Of a DNA stretch of 64,000 nucleotides, positions 6,797-16,189 are shown one piece after another. Position 1 is the stretch's first letter. The number at the start of each line of letters is the position of its first letter. The stretch lies in assembly GCA_034927285.1 (NCBI GenBank), contig JAYFQF010000009.1:1-64000 (forward strand), written 5' to 3'. The position numbers were made by a program, and so were the translations under genes. The notes beneath the pieces were generated by a model. That model was not told where the DNA came from. It made no database searches and saw only the letters and a list, made by a program, of their open reading frames with translations. The DNA is from JAYFQF01 sp034927285 (GTDB lineage Bacteria > Bacillota > Peptococcia > DRI-13 > UBA5745).

Positions 6797-9499
6797 ATGG
6801 CCTTTGGATTTCTGAAAAGTCTGCTGGATACCAACAGCAAAGAACTGCGCCGCCTGGAAAAACGGGTGGCCGAGGTAAACGTCCTGGAGCCGGAGGTTCA
6901 GGCTCTCAGCGACGAAAAGCTGAAAAACAAAACCAACGAATTCCGCCGCCGCCTGCACCAGGGAGAAAGCCTGGACCAGCTGCTGCCGGAAGCCTTCGCC
7001 GTTGTGCGGGAGGCCTCCCGCCGGGTGCTGGGCATGCGGCATTTTGATGTGCAGCTTTTGGGCGGGATGGTTCTTCATGAAGGAAATATCGCCGAAATGA
7101 AGACCGGCGAAGGCAAAACCCTGGTGGCTACTTTGCCCGCCTATCTAAACGCCCTGGAGGGCAAGGGCGTACACATTGTCACGGTAAACGATTATCTGGC
7201 CAGCCGCGATGCCGAATGGATGGGCCAGATTCACCGTTTCCTGGGCCTTGAGGTGGGCGTCATCGTCCACGGGCTGGACAATGTTCAGCGCCGCCAGGCT
7301 TATGGCGCCGACATTACCTACGGTACCAACAATGAGTTCGGCTTTGATTATCTGAGAGACAACATGGTCTTCCGCCGGGAGCAAATGGTCCAGCGGCCTC
7401 TTAATTACGCCATTGTGGACGAGGTGGACAGTATCCTGATCGACGAGGCCCGGACGCCTCTGATTATTTCCGGTCAGGGCGACGCTCCCAAAGCCATGTA
7501 CCAGCAGATGGCCTCCATCATTCCCCGGCTGAAAAACGAGCAGGACTACACGCTGGATGAAAAGGCCAAGCGGGCCAGCCTGACCGAGGAAGGCGTGGCT
7601 AAGGTGGAGCGGCTTTTGGGCGTTGAAAATCTTTACGATCCCCAAAACACCGAAATCGCCCATCACGTAAACCAGGCCCTCCATGCCCATACGTTGATGA
7701 AGCGGGACGTGGATTATGTGGTCAAGGACGGCAAAATCATCATCGTGGACGAGTTCACCGGCCGCCTGATGTTCGGCCGCCGCTATAACGAAGGCCTTCA
7801 CCAGGCCATCGAGGCCAAGGAAGGGGTCCAGGTGGAAAAGGAAAGCCAGACTTTGGCCTCCATCACCTTCCAGAACTACTTCCGCATGTATAATAAGCTC
7901 TCCGGCATGACCGGCACGGCCATGACCGAGGAAGAAGAATTCCGTAAGATCTACAAACTGGACGTGGTGACCATTCCCACCAATCGGCCCATGATCCGTA
8001 AGGATATTCCTGACGTGATCTACCGCACCGAGGCGGGAAAATTCCGGGCGGTGGTGGAAGATATCGCCGCCAGCCACGCCACCGGGCAGCCGGTGCTGGT
8101 GGGCACGATATCTATTGAAAAATCCGAACTGCTCAGCAGGCTATTGAAGGAAAAGCAGATCCCACATCAGGTGCTGAACGCCAAGTTCCATGAGCTGGAA
8201 GCAAATATCGTGGCCCAGGCCGGACGGCTGGGAGCCGTTACTGTCTCCACCAATATGGCCGGCCGCGGCACCGACATCATCCTGGGCGGCAATCCGGAAT
8301 TTGTGGCGAAAAATCAGATGGCAGCCGAGGGCTTCACGCCGGAGGTCATTGAAATCGCCGCCAGCCACAGCATACTGGATGAAAGCGACGAGGCTTACCA
8401 AAGCTATCAGGAGGCCCGACGCCATTTCCAGGAGCTCTTCGCTCAGGCAAAGCAGGAAACCGACGTGGAACACGAGGCGGTTGTAGCCGCCGGCGGCCTG
8501 CATATCGTCGGCACCGAGCGGCATGAAAGCCGCCGTATCGATAATCAGCTGCGGGGCCGTTCCGGCCGCCAGGGGGATCCCGGCGTCAGCCAGTTCTATA
8601 TTTCGTTAGAAGACGATCTGATGCGGCTTTTCGGCAGCGAAAACCTGATGGGCATTATGGATAAGCTGGGGATGGACGACGAGGTGCCCATCGAAAACTC
8701 CATGGTTTCCAAGGCTCTGGAAAACGCCCAGCGCCGGGTGGAAGCCCGTAACTTCGATATGCGGAAAAGCGTGCTGGAATACGACGACGTGATGAACGAG
8801 CAGCGCCGCATCATCTATGCCCAACGCCGTCAGGTGCTGGAAGGCGAAGATTTGCGGGGCGTGATCCGCAATATGATCGAGCAGGTGGTAAATACTGCCG
8901 TAAACCGCTTCGCCGGCGGCCAGCGTTATGTGGAGGAATGGGATCTGGAAGGTATGCTGAGCTATGCCTATACCCATTTCCTGCCCAGCCGTTCCCTGAC
9001 TAAGGAAGACCTGCTGAAGATGGACAGCGCAGAGGTGGCGCCCCGCCTTCTGGAAGGGGCCTATAAAGACTATGAGATCAAAGAAGCCGCCGTTGGTCCC
9101 GACATGACGCGGGAGCTGGAACGGGCCATTACCCTGAAGATCGTGGATGAAAAGTGGATGGATCATCTGGACGCCATGGATCAGATGAGGCAGGGCATCG
9201 GCCTCCGGGCCATCGGTCAGCGGGATCCTTTGGTGGAATATAAGCATGAAGCCTTTGAAATGTTTAATGAGATGATCGCCGTCATCCAGGAGGAGATCGT
9301 CCGCTTCGTGTATTTCGCCACGATGATGGAACGCCCCAAGGAGCGGAAAAACCTGGTGGAGCACCACAGTGACGCCGCGGCCGGCGATGAGGAGCCGGAA
9401 AAGAAGACGCCAGCCGTCAGCCATAAAGTGGGACGCAACGAGCCTTGCCCCTGCGGCAGCGGGAAGAAGTATAAACAATGCTGTGGGAAAAACCAGTAG
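6797..9499 (+). CDS. secA: Preprotein translocase ATPase SecA
   Basis: 900 residues, normal for the family. SecA is the cytosolic motor that pushes unfolded preproteins through SecYEG. Visible motifs: Walker A region [15 protein letters not shown] near residue 100, Walker [16 protein letters not shown] near 210, the second ATPase domain with [18 protein letters not shown] sequence near 490 and [11 protein letters not shown] near 585, and the C-terminal zinc-binding SecB/phospholipid motif [17 protein letters not shown] chose the ATG at 6797, six bases after GAGGTG, rather than the GTG inside that binding site. prfB follows after 280 bases, the usual Firmicute neighbour. Confidence 0.98.
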   Translation: MAFGFLKSLLDTNSKELRRLEKRVAEVNVLEPEVQALSDEKLKNKTNEFRRRLHQGESLDQLLPEAFAVVREASRRVLGMRHFDVQLLGGMVLHEGNIAEMKTGEGKTLVATLPAYLNALEGKGVHIVTVNDYLASRDAEWMGQIHRFLGLEVGVIVHGLDNVQRRQAYGADITYGTNNEFGFDYLRDNMVFRREQMVQRPLNYAIVDEVDSILIDEARTPLIISGQGDAPKAMYQQMASIIPRLKNEQDYTLDEKAKRASLTEEGVAKVERLLGVENLYDPQNTEIAHHVNQALHAHTLMKRDVDYVVKDGKIIIVDEFTGRLMFGRRYNEGLHQAIEAKEGVQVEKESQTLASITFQNYFRMYNKLSGMTGTAMTEEEEFRKIYKLDVVTIPTNRPMIRKDIPDVIYRTEAGKFRAVVEDIAASHATGQPVLVGTISIEKSELLSRLLKEKQIPHQVLNAKFHELEANIVAQAGRLGAVTVSTNMAGRGTDIILGGNPEFVAKNQMAAEGFTPEVIEIAASHSILDESDEAYQSYQEARRHFQELFAQAKQETDVEHEAVVAAGGLHIVGTERHESRRIDNQLRGRSGRQGDPGVSQFYISLEDDLMRLFGSENLMGIMDKLGMDDEVPIENSMVSKALENAQRRVEARNFDMRKSVLEYDDVMNEQRRIIYAQRRQVLEGEDLRGVIRNMIEQVVNTAVNRFAGGQRYVEEWDLEGMLSYAYTHFLPSRSLTKEDLLKMDSAEVAPRLLEGAYKDYEIKEAAVGPDMTRELERAITLKIVDEKWMDHLDAMDQMRQGIGLRAIGQRDPLVEYKHEAFEMFNEMIAVIQEEIVRFVYFATMMERPKERKNLVEHHSDAAAGDEEPEKKTPAVSHKVGRNEPCPCGSGKKYKQCCGKNQ

Positions 9500-9779
9500 C
9501 GGCAGCCTGGCTGCGGCGCTAAGGCAGCGCCAGGGAAGTCTGACGGCTGGTTCCTCCGCGGAGCCAGCGGATTGAAATACACTCCAAGCACCAATACTTC
9601 ACTTCGGGAAAGTCCGGCTCCCCCACGGAGCGGGAAACTCCGGCCGGCCCGGGCCGGCCCGAAGCCTGGACAAAATAAAAATGAAATGCTATGAAAATGA
9701 TGCAACAATGATGCAATTATGATGGTACTCCGATGGTACGGGGAAATAAAATAAGAGAAGTGTTAAGGAGGATTTTATC

Positions 9780-10911
9780 ATGTCAGCGGAAATCAGACGG
9801 GATTTGGAAGAAACCAAGCAAAAAATACAAGACCTCAGGAGGTCTCTTTGACATCGCCGGCAAAGAAAAAACAGCGGCGGAATATGAAAAGCAGATGAGT
9901 GCGCCGGATTTCTGGAACGATATGGAGAAGGCTCAGAAGTTGTCCCAGAAGCTGGCGCCGATAAAGAAAATTGTTGATGAGATGAAGGAACTGGAGGGGG
10001 TCTGGCAGGACGCGGAAACGGCCTATGAGCTTTCGGAAGAGGAGCCGGCCTATCTGGAGGAATGCCAGTCCCTGCTGGATTCTTTGGGTGAAAAGCTGGA
10101 TCATATGGAGATCCAGGTGCTGTTTTCCGACCAATACTCCGGGGCCGACGCTATTCTTTCCCTTCATCCCGGCGCCGGCGGCACCGAGAGCCAGGACTGG
10201 ACGGAAATGCTTTTGCGCATGTATATGCGTTGGGGCGAGCGCCAGGGCTATGCCGTGGAGACCCTGGATTATCTGCCGGGCGACGAGGCCGGCGTAAAAA
10301 GCGTGACCTTATCCATTAAAGGCGAAAAAGCCTATGGATATTTAAAAGCGGAAAAAGGGATTCACCGTCTGGTGCGTATTTCGCCTTTTGACTCCTCCGG
10401 CCGGCGGCATACCTCTTTTGCGGCGGTGGACGTACTGCCGGCAATGGAAGGCGGCGAAGGAGAAATCCAGCTGAAGCCGGAGGATTTAAAAATCGACACC
10501 TACCGCAGCGGCGGCGCCGGAGGCCAGCATGTAAACAAGACCGATTCGGCGGTGCGCATTACGCATATTCCTACGGGCATCGTGGTCCAGTGCCAAAGCG
10601 AACGCTCCCAGATCTCCAACCGGGCTTCCGCGGAAAAGATCCTGAAGGCAAAACTTTTGGATCTGCGCCGCCAGGAGCAGGAAAAAGAGCTGGCGAACCT
10701 GCGGGGCGACCAGCAGGAGATCGCCTGGGGCAGCCAGATCCGTTCCTATGTTTTCCATCCGTATACTATGGTGAAGGATCATCGGACCAAGTACGAGACA
10801 GGCAATGTCCAGGCCGTGATGGACGGTGATATTACCGGCTTTATGGAGGCCTGGCTGAAAGCCAGGGCCGCCGGGGCCAATTTGTCTGCCGACGAAGCCG
10901 ACGATATCTGA
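9780..10911 (+). CDS. prfB: Peptide chain release factor 2, programmed +1 frameshift
   Basis: RF2 reads UGA and UAA stop codons and triggers peptide release. The ATG at 9780 follows AAGGAGG. The first 23 codons end in ...CTT, then an in-frame TGA at 9849-9851. The internal Shine-Dalgarno AGGAGG three bases before CTTTGAC is the classic RF2 autoregulatory signal: when RF2 is scarce the ribosome slips +1 and continues at GAC (9850). The product is about 376 residues. Downstream motifs are [13 protein letters not shown] and the catalytic GGQ in [16 protein letters not shown]. The frameshift is real regulation, not a pseudogene. Confidence 0.97.
9837..9852 (+). promoter_or_regulatory. prfB +1 frameshift site
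   Basis: AGGAGGTCTCTTTGAC: internal Shine-Dalgarno, slippery CTT, stop TGA followed by C. Spacing is identical to the canonical RF2 site. Confidence 0.96.
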
Positions 10912-11116
10912 GCCGGAGCTTTTGCCGGCGGCTTTTTAGCAGCCGGCGGGTAGTTCGGGACCGTTCTGTACCGGTTTTCCGCCCGATCTTAGGTTCGGGA
11001 TCAGAACCCATATCAAGACCGGCATCAGATGACAAACAGGAAAAAAGCGACCGCCGAAATTTTCCGGATTCCGGTAAATCCCGGCGGCTGGAAATATTTT
11101 AGAGGAGGAATCGGCA

Positions 11117-11968
11117 TTGGAAATAGAGAAAATCCAGTGGCTGGATAAAACGGCGGCCGGCGAACTGCCTTTAATCGCCCGGCAGATCCGACGGGACATA
11201 ATCAACATGATCTGGCAGGCCAGATCCGGCCATCCCGGCGGCTCGTTGTCGGCGGCGGATATTTTGACCTGCCTGTACTTTTACGAAATGAATATCGACC
11301 CCGCCAGGCCCGGCTGGGAAGACCGGGACCGCTTCGTGCTGTCCAAGGGCCACGCCGCGCCGGTGCTGTACAGCGCCCTGGCCCGCCGGGGCTACTTTGA
11401 CCCGGCGGAGCTGATGACCCTGCGCCGGCTGGGTTCCCGTCTTCAGGGCCATCCTCATTACGGGGCCTTGCCCGGAGTGGAGATGAGTACCGGATCTTTG
11501 GGCCAGGGAGGCTCCGCTGCCGTAGGGATGGCTTTGGCCGCCAGGCTCGACAAAAGGGACTGCCGGATTTATACCCTCTGGGGCGACGGCGAACTGGAGG
11601 AAGGCCTGGTCTGGGAATCCGCCATGGCGGCGGCCCACTATAAGCTGGACAACCTTTGCGGCATCGTGGACTGGAACGGCCTGCAGATCGACGGCAAAAT
11701 CACCGAGATCATGAGTCCGGAGCCCATCGACCAGAAATTCGCGGCCTTCGGCTGGGCAGTCCAGAAAGTGGACGGCCACGATTACGCCGCCATCCTGGCT
11801 GCCTTAGAAAAGGCCCGGACCGTGAAGGGACAGCCTTCTCTGATCCTTTGCCGCACAGTTAAAGGGAAAGGCGTTTCCTTTATGGAAAACCAGGCCGGCT
11901 GGCACGGCAGCGCCCCCAAGGATGAAGAACGGGCCCTGGCCCTGGAAGAGTTGGGAGGGATCCTCTGA
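11117..11968 (+). CDS. Transketolase, N-terminal (TPP-binding) subunit
   Basis: 283 residues. Together with the next gene it forms a split transketolase of the non-oxidative pentose phosphate pathway, moving two-carbon units between sugar phosphates. The N-terminal half carries the thiamine diphosphate site: SGHPGGSLSAADIL near residue 35, SKGHAAPVLYSAL near 75 and the GDGELEEGLVWE...DWNGLQIDG motif at about 155-195. The start is TTG, 8 bases after GAGGAGG. It overlaps the next gene by one base (TGATG), implying translational coupling. A two-subunit form is common in Firmicutes and Archaea, so the split is not a frameshift. Confidence 0.94.
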   Translation: MEIEKIQWLDKTAAGELPLIARQIRRDIINMIWQARSGHPGGSLSAADILTCLYFYEMNIDPARPGWEDRDRFVLSKGHAAPVLYSALARRGYFDPAELMTLRRLGSRLQGHPHYGALPGVEMSTGSLGQGGSAAVGMALAARLDKRDCRIYTLWGDGELEEGLVWESAMAAAHYKLDNLCGIVDWNGLQIDGKITEIMSPEPIDQKFAAFGWAVQKVDGHDYAAILAALEKARTVKGQPSLILCRTVKGKGVSFMENQAGWHGSAPKDEERALALEELGGIL

Positions 11969-12921
11969 TGAGCGAAACCATTACCCTGGCTACCCGCCAG
12001 GCTTACGGCAAGGCGTTGGCGGAGCTGGCGGAAAAATATCCCCAGCTGGTGGTGCTGGACGCGGATCTGTCCAAATCCACCATGACCGCTGATTTCCGTA
12101 AGGCGGCGCCGGAACGTTTTTTCAACGCCGGCATTGCCGAAGCCAACATGACTTGCATGGCCGGAGGTCTGGCAGCCAGCGGCAAAACCGTCTTTATCAG
12201 CAGCTTCGCGGTCTTTACCGCGGGCCGGGCCTATGAACAGATCCTGAACACCGTCTGCATTTCCGGCCTGAACGTAAAAATTGCCGCCACCCACGCCGGC
12301 CTGACCGTTGGCGAGGACGGCATGTCCCATCAGATGCTGATGGACCTGGCCCTGATGCGCACCCTGCCCGGCATGCGGGTGATGGTGCCGGCCGACGCCG
12401 TGGAGACCCGCTTTATGGTGGAGGAAGCCATCAATACCCAGGGGCCGGTATACCTGCGGCTGGGCCGGGCCAAAACTCCCGGCATTTATCCGGCGGACCA
12501 TAGCTTTACGCCGGGAAAAATCAGCGTGCTCCGGGAGGGCAATGACCTGACCATCGCCGCCTGCGGTATGCTGGTGGCCCCGGCCCTGGCGGCGGCGGCG
12601 CGGCTGCAGGAAGAAGGCGTGGCGGCCCGGGTGCTGAACGTTTCCACCATCAAGCCTCTGGATAAGGAAACCCTCCTGAAAGCGGCCCGGGAAACCGGGG
12701 CCATCGTCACCTGCGAGGAACACAATATCCTGGGAGGCCTGGGGGGAGCCGTAGCCGAGGCTGTGGCGGAAGCCTGCCCGGTGCCCGTGCTGCCATTAGG
12801 CGTGGCGGACCGCTTCGGCCAGTCCGGCAAGCCCGAGGAGCTATTGGAGCTTTACGGCCTCAACCCGGAGAATATCCGGAAAAAAGCGTTACAGGCCCTG
12901 GCGCTGAAAGATCAGGCCTAG
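11968..12921 (+). CDS. Transketolase, C-terminal subunit
   Basis: 317 residues, covering the pyrimidine-binding and C-terminal domains. Motifs: FNAGIAEANMTCMAGGLAASG near residue 55 (the glutamate activates TPP), THAGLTVGEDGMSHQ near 110, and the C-terminal domain with TCEEHNILGGLGGAVAE near 250. The start codon overlaps the stop of the N-terminal subunit gene, so the two are made in step. No terminator is evident after it; a GC-rich repeat tract separates it from ftsE. Confidence 0.94.
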   Translation: MSETITLATRQAYGKALAELAEKYPQLVVLDADLSKSTMTADFRKAAPERFFNAGIAEANMTCMAGGLAASGKTVFISSFAVFTAGRAYEQILNTVCISGLNVKIAATHAGLTVGEDGMSHQMLMDLALMRTLPGMRVMVPADAVETRFMVEEAINTQGPVYLRLGRAKTPGIYPADHSFTPGKISVLREGNDLTIAACGMLVAPALAAAARLQEEGVAARVLNVSTIKPLDKETLLKAARETGAIVTCEEHNILGGLGGAVAEAVAEACPVPVLPLGVADRFGQSGKPEELLELYGLNPENIRKKALQALALKDQA

Positions 12922-13245
12922 CTTGCCGCAAGCCTTTCCGAGCCCTGTTTACTTAAGCCGGAGCGGCCTGGAGCCGGAATGTAAGCCCCCATGAGCTCCG
13001 GCGCTTGTCCCGAGCCTTTATGGGTTGGGGCGGCTGCCCTGTCCTGAGCCGGTTTTATGCCGGACTTTCCGGGCGCCGAAGCCGGCGGTAAAGTTGGTTT
13101 CAAAGCCGGCGGCAAAGTTGGGCCTCAAAGTTGGTTTCAAAGCCTGGCCTCAAAGCCTGGCCTCAAAGCCCGGCCGCAAAATATAGGTAGATTAGCTATT
13201 GAAGAATGGCAACGATTGAATGAAGAATACGGAGGGATTTGGTCT
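12922..13245. other. Intergenic tract with degenerate GC-rich repeats before ftsE
   Basis: From about 13080 to 13180 the words AAAGTTGGTTTCAAAGCC, GGCGGCAAAGTTGG and GCCTGGCCTCAAA recur two or three times. The tract is open in the ftsE frame, but the true ftsE start lies after it. No promoter was recognised. Confidence 0.55.
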
Positions 13246-13938
13246 GTGCTAAAATTTTACAATGTCAGTAAAATTTATGATGAAGAAGTCAAAGTACCCG
13301 CTCTGACCGACATCAATCTGGAAATTGAAAAAGGAGAGTTCCTCTTTTTGGTGGGTCCTTCCGGTGCCGGTAAATCCACATTGACAAAACTGATCATCCG
13401 GGAAGAGCTGCCTACCAACGGGCAGATTTTGGCGGAAGGAAGGAACCTGGCCCGGCTGAGGCAGAGGGAGATCCCTTTGTACCGCCGGAATATCGGCTTT
13501 GTCTTCCAGGATTTCCGCTTGCTGATGAGTCGTACGGTATATGAAAACGTGGCCTTTGCCGCCGAATCCCTGGAAATGACCAGGTCTCAGGTAAAGCAGC
13601 GGGTGCCCATGGTGCTGGAAATGATGAAGCTGGCCGATAAGGCCAAGGTTTTCCCCTACCAGCTCTCCGGCGGCCAGCAGCAGCGGCTGGGCATTGCCCG
13701 GGCCATGGTAAATAACCCGGCCATGATTATTGCCGACGAGCCCACAGGTAACCTGGACCCGGAAAATTCCGCGGTGATCATGAGCATTTTTGATGCCATA
13801 AACAAAAGGGGCACCACGGTTTTGGTGGCGACCCATGACAAAGAAATGGTGGACCGGATGCGTAAGCGGGTGGTTGCCCTGTCCGAGGGCCGTATCGTCC
13901 GGGACGAGCAGAACGGAGGGTACGTAAATGAAGATTAG
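13246..13938 (+). CDS. ftsE: Cell division ATP-binding protein FtsE
   Basis: 230 residues, standard length, from the GTG at 13246 placed nine bases after GGAGGG. The frame stays open upstream, but that part is repeat-derived and not conserved. FtsE is the ATPase of the FtsEX complex, which controls peptidoglycan hydrolases at the membrane. Motifs: Walker A GPSGAGKS near residue 37, Q-loop FVFQDFRLL, signature LSGGQQQRLGIARA near 140, Walker B MIIADEPTGNLDP and H-loop ATHDKEMVD. It overlaps ftsX by 11 bases, and two LytM-type proteins follow, the expected partners. Confidence 0.97.
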   Translation: MLKFYNVSKIYDEEVKVPALTDINLEIEKGEFLFLVGPSGAGKSTLTKLIIREELPTNGQILAEGRNLARLRQREIPLYRRNIGFVFQDFRLLMSRTVYENVAFAAESLEMTRSQVKQRVPMVLEMMKLADKAKVFPYQLSGGQQQRLGIARAMVNNPAMIIADEPTGNLDPENSAVIMSIFDAINKRGTTVLVATHDKEMVDRMRKRVVALSEGRIVRDEQNGGYVNED

Positions 13939-14815
13939 CAGTATCGGCTACGTGGTCCGTGACGGCTTCCGGAATGTACGCCGCAATAAGATCATGAGCC
14001 TTGCTTCTATTTCCACTGTGGCCATCAGCTTGTTTTTGCTGGGCTGCGTCTGGCTGTTTATCACCAATGTAAATAATTTGGTCAGCACAGTGGAGTCGGA
14101 GCTGGAGATCAACGCTTATATCGAGGAAACCGTCAGCCGGGAGGACGCCCAGGCCCTGGCCGATAATATCGGCGCTTTTCCCGGCGTGGAAAAGGTCACC
14201 TTTATCCCCCGGGAGGAAGGGATCCTACTGCTGGAAGGCCGCTTTGGCAACGACGCGGACCTGGCCGGCACCGTAGGGGATAACAATCCTCTGCCGGATA
14301 TGATCCAGGTGCGGGCCAGCGATCCCGAGCTGGTGCCGGCCCTGGCGCAGAAGCTGGAGAACACTTCCGGCGTGGAGACGGTCCGTTACGGGCAGGGAAC
14401 GGTGGAGCGGCTTTTGCAGACCGCCGACTGGGTGGAGCAAGCCGGCGTTATCGGCCTGGTAGGCATCAGTATCGCCGCGGTTTTCCTGATTTCCACCTCT
14501 ATCCGCATTACGGTATTTTCCCGCCGGGATGAAATCGATATTATGCGCCTGGTGGGCGCCACCAACTGGTATATCCGCTGGCCCTTTTTAATCGAGGGGG
14601 TCTTTATCGGACTGATCGGCGCCTTGCTGGCCTGCGTGCTGCTGTATTTCGGCTACCGGGGGATCGTGGGCTATGTCAGTGAGCATCTGGCCTTTGTTCC
14701 TTTGCTTACGGACAACCTGGCCCTCTTAGGCATGGCCCGGGGGATTCTGATCTTCGGCGCCAGTCTGGGGCTTCTGGGCAGTTTCCTCAGCGTAATCCGC
14801 TACCTGCGGGTTTAA
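13928..14815 (+). CDS. ftsX: Cell division protein FtsX
   Basis: 295 residues. It is the membrane partner of FtsE, passing ATP-driven movement to an extracellular hydrolase or its activator. One N-terminal transmembrane helix (about 25-48), a large extracellular loop (about 50-165) and three more helices (about 175-195, 220-245, 265-290) match the family. ISLFLLGCVWLF and the MRLVGATNWYIRWPFLIEG coupling segment are typical. The last 27 bases of the gene are repeated in tandem immediately after the stop codon (14816-14842). Confidence 0.95.
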   Translation: MKISSIGYVVRDGFRNVRRNKIMSLASISTVAISLFLLGCVWLFITNVNNLVSTVESELEINAYIEETVSREDAQALADNIGAFPGVEKVTFIPREEGILLLEGRFGNDADLAGTVGDNNPLPDMIQVRASDPELVPALAQKLENTSGVETVRYGQGTVERLLQTADWVEQAGVIGLVGISIAAVFLISTSIRITVFSRRDEIDIMRLVGATNWYIRWPFLIEGVFIGLIGALLACVLLYFGYRGIVGYVSEHLAFVPLLTDNLALLGMARGILIFGASLGLLGSFLSVIRYLRV

Positions 14816-14842
14816 AGCGTAATCCGCTATCTGCGGGTTTAA
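14789..14842 (+). repeat. Tandem duplication of the ftsX 3' end
   Basis: The 27 bases 14789-14815, including the stop codon, are repeated at 14816-14842 with one change (CTACCTG to CTATCTG). The second copy is not translated because the first stop is intact. Confidence 0.9.
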
Positions 14843-14889
14843 ATAAAAGATCACGGCAGTTCCCGGCAGAGAATCATGGAGGACCAAGA

Positions 14890-16131
14890 ATGAAGATATC
14901 GCAAAGAATGACAATATCAAAGAAAATAAAAAGTCTGGCCTGCGGAACGCTGGCGGCCCTGCTTTTGACCTCCCTGTTTTTAACCGCTCTTCCCGTAACC
15001 CTTCTGGCCGGAGGCGACGCCTCCGTAAACGAAATGTCCGAGGAAGACAAACAGAAGATCCTGCAAAAGCAGCAGGAGATGGAGGATATTAATAAAGAGG
15101 TAAAAAAACTGCAGAGCGAGCAGAACAGGAAGAGCAGCCAGCAGAAAGACTTAAACGGCCAGATCAAAAATAAGCAAAACGATGTGGTGGCTCTGGAAGA
15201 CGAAATCAGCGTCCTTGACCAGCAGATCGAGACCGCCAACCAAAACATCGAGACCCTCAGCGGCGAAATCCAGCAGAAGGAGACCGCCCTGAATCAGCGG
15301 GCCGATTACCTGAACAGCCGCCTCTACCAGGTGTATGTGGAAGGGGAAATCTCTATCTGGGACGTGCTGTTTTCTTCCAGCAGCCTGACGGATTTCCTGA
15401 CCCGTTACGACCTGATGTCCAAGGTGGTGGATCAGGATGTGGAGCTGTTGACCGGCCTGAAGGTGGACCGGGTGCTGCTGGACGAGGATAAATACGCCCT
15501 GGAGGAAGCCAAAACCAATCTGGAGGCGGATAAAAAGGTCCGGGAAGAAAAAGCCCAGGTGCTGAAAAAAGAACAGGAGGAGCTGGAAAGCAAATCCGCT
15601 CAGCTGACCACGGACTTAAAGGCTTTGGACGCCGCCCTGGACGAGCAGGAAGCCCTGACCAAGGAACTGGAGAAATTCGTTAAGGCGATTCAGGATAAAT
15701 ATAAGGCTAAATACAAGGGCAGCGGCACCATGGGCTGGCCCCTGGCCAGCTATACCCGGATCACCTCTCCCTACGGCTACCGTATCCATCCGATTTTGAA
15801 GACCAAAAAATTTCACTCCGGCGTGGATATTGCCGCTCCCAAAGAAACTTCTATCCTGGCGGCGGATAACGGCACGATCATCATGGCTACTACTTACGGC
15901 AGCTTCGGCAAAACGGTGATCATCGACCACGGCGGCGGGATATCCACCCAGTACGCCCACATGAATTCCATCGCGGTATCCGTAGGCGATGTGGTGACCA
16001 AAGGCCAGCGCATCGGCGGCGTGGGCACCACGGGCTTAAGCACCGGCAATCATCTGCATTTTATGATCATGGTAGACGGCAAAACCATCGATCCCATGGG
16101 CAGCGGCAAATATTATATCCGGGAGCCTTAG
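14890..16131 (+). CDS. EnvC/LytM-type murein hydrolase activator (copy 1)
   Basis: 413 residues. A signal anchor lies near residues 17-40 (ACGTLAALLLTSLFLTALP), then a long coiled coil (about 50-270, rich in Gln/Glu/Lys), then a C-terminal M23 (LytM) domain. The zinc ligands are all present: H309 and D313 in HSGVDIAAP, H388 and H390 in HLHF. It may therefore be an active endopeptidase rather than a degenerate activator. Its place after ftsEX suggests that the coiled coil docks to FtsX, as known for EnvC and PcsB; this is inference. The next gene is a close paralogue. Confidence 0.9.
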   Translation: MKISQRMTISKKIKSLACGTLAALLLTSLFLTALPVTLLAGGDASVNEMSEEDKQKILQKQQEMEDINKEVKKLQSEQNRKSSQQKDLNGQIKNKQNDVVALEDEISVLDQQIETANQNIETLSGEIQQKETALNQRADYLNSRLYQVYVEGEISIWDVLFSSSSLTDFLTRYDLMSKVVDQDVELLTGLKVDRVLLDEDKYALEEAKTNLEADKKVREEKAQVLKKEQEELESKSAQLTTDLKALDAALDEQEALTKELEKFVKAIQDKYKAKYKGSGTMGWPLASYTRITSPYGYRIHPILKTKKFHSGVDIAAPKETSILAADNGTIIMATTYGSFGKTVIIDHGGGISTQYAHMNSIAVSVGDVVTKGQRIGGVGTTGLSTGNHLHFMIMVDGKTIDPMGSGKYYIREP

Positions 16132-16189
16132 AAAAGGGGCCCGTTGAGCTGAGCTTGCTCTGGCCTGGACAGATTAAAGGAGGCGGAAG

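Noticed and set aside
6517..7047. Plus-strand open frame overlapping the secA 5' region
   Set aside because: Overlaps secA out of frame, with Arg/Pro-rich composition typical of a shadow frame.
9780..10911. prfB as a frameshifted pseudogene or selenoprotein
   Set aside because: The TGA lies in the canonical RF2 frameshift context with an internal Shine-Dalgarno.
11782..12723. Long minus-strand open frame opposite transketolase
   Set aside because: Same explanation; the plus strand encodes a complete, motif-rich enzyme subunit.
11117..12921. Transketolase broken by a mutation
   Set aside because: The two parts have their own start signals and a coupled overlap; two-subunit transketolases are common.
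13057..13245. N-terminal extension of FtsE
   Set aside because: It is translated repeat sequence; the GTG at 13246 has a good ribosome binding site and gives the standard length.
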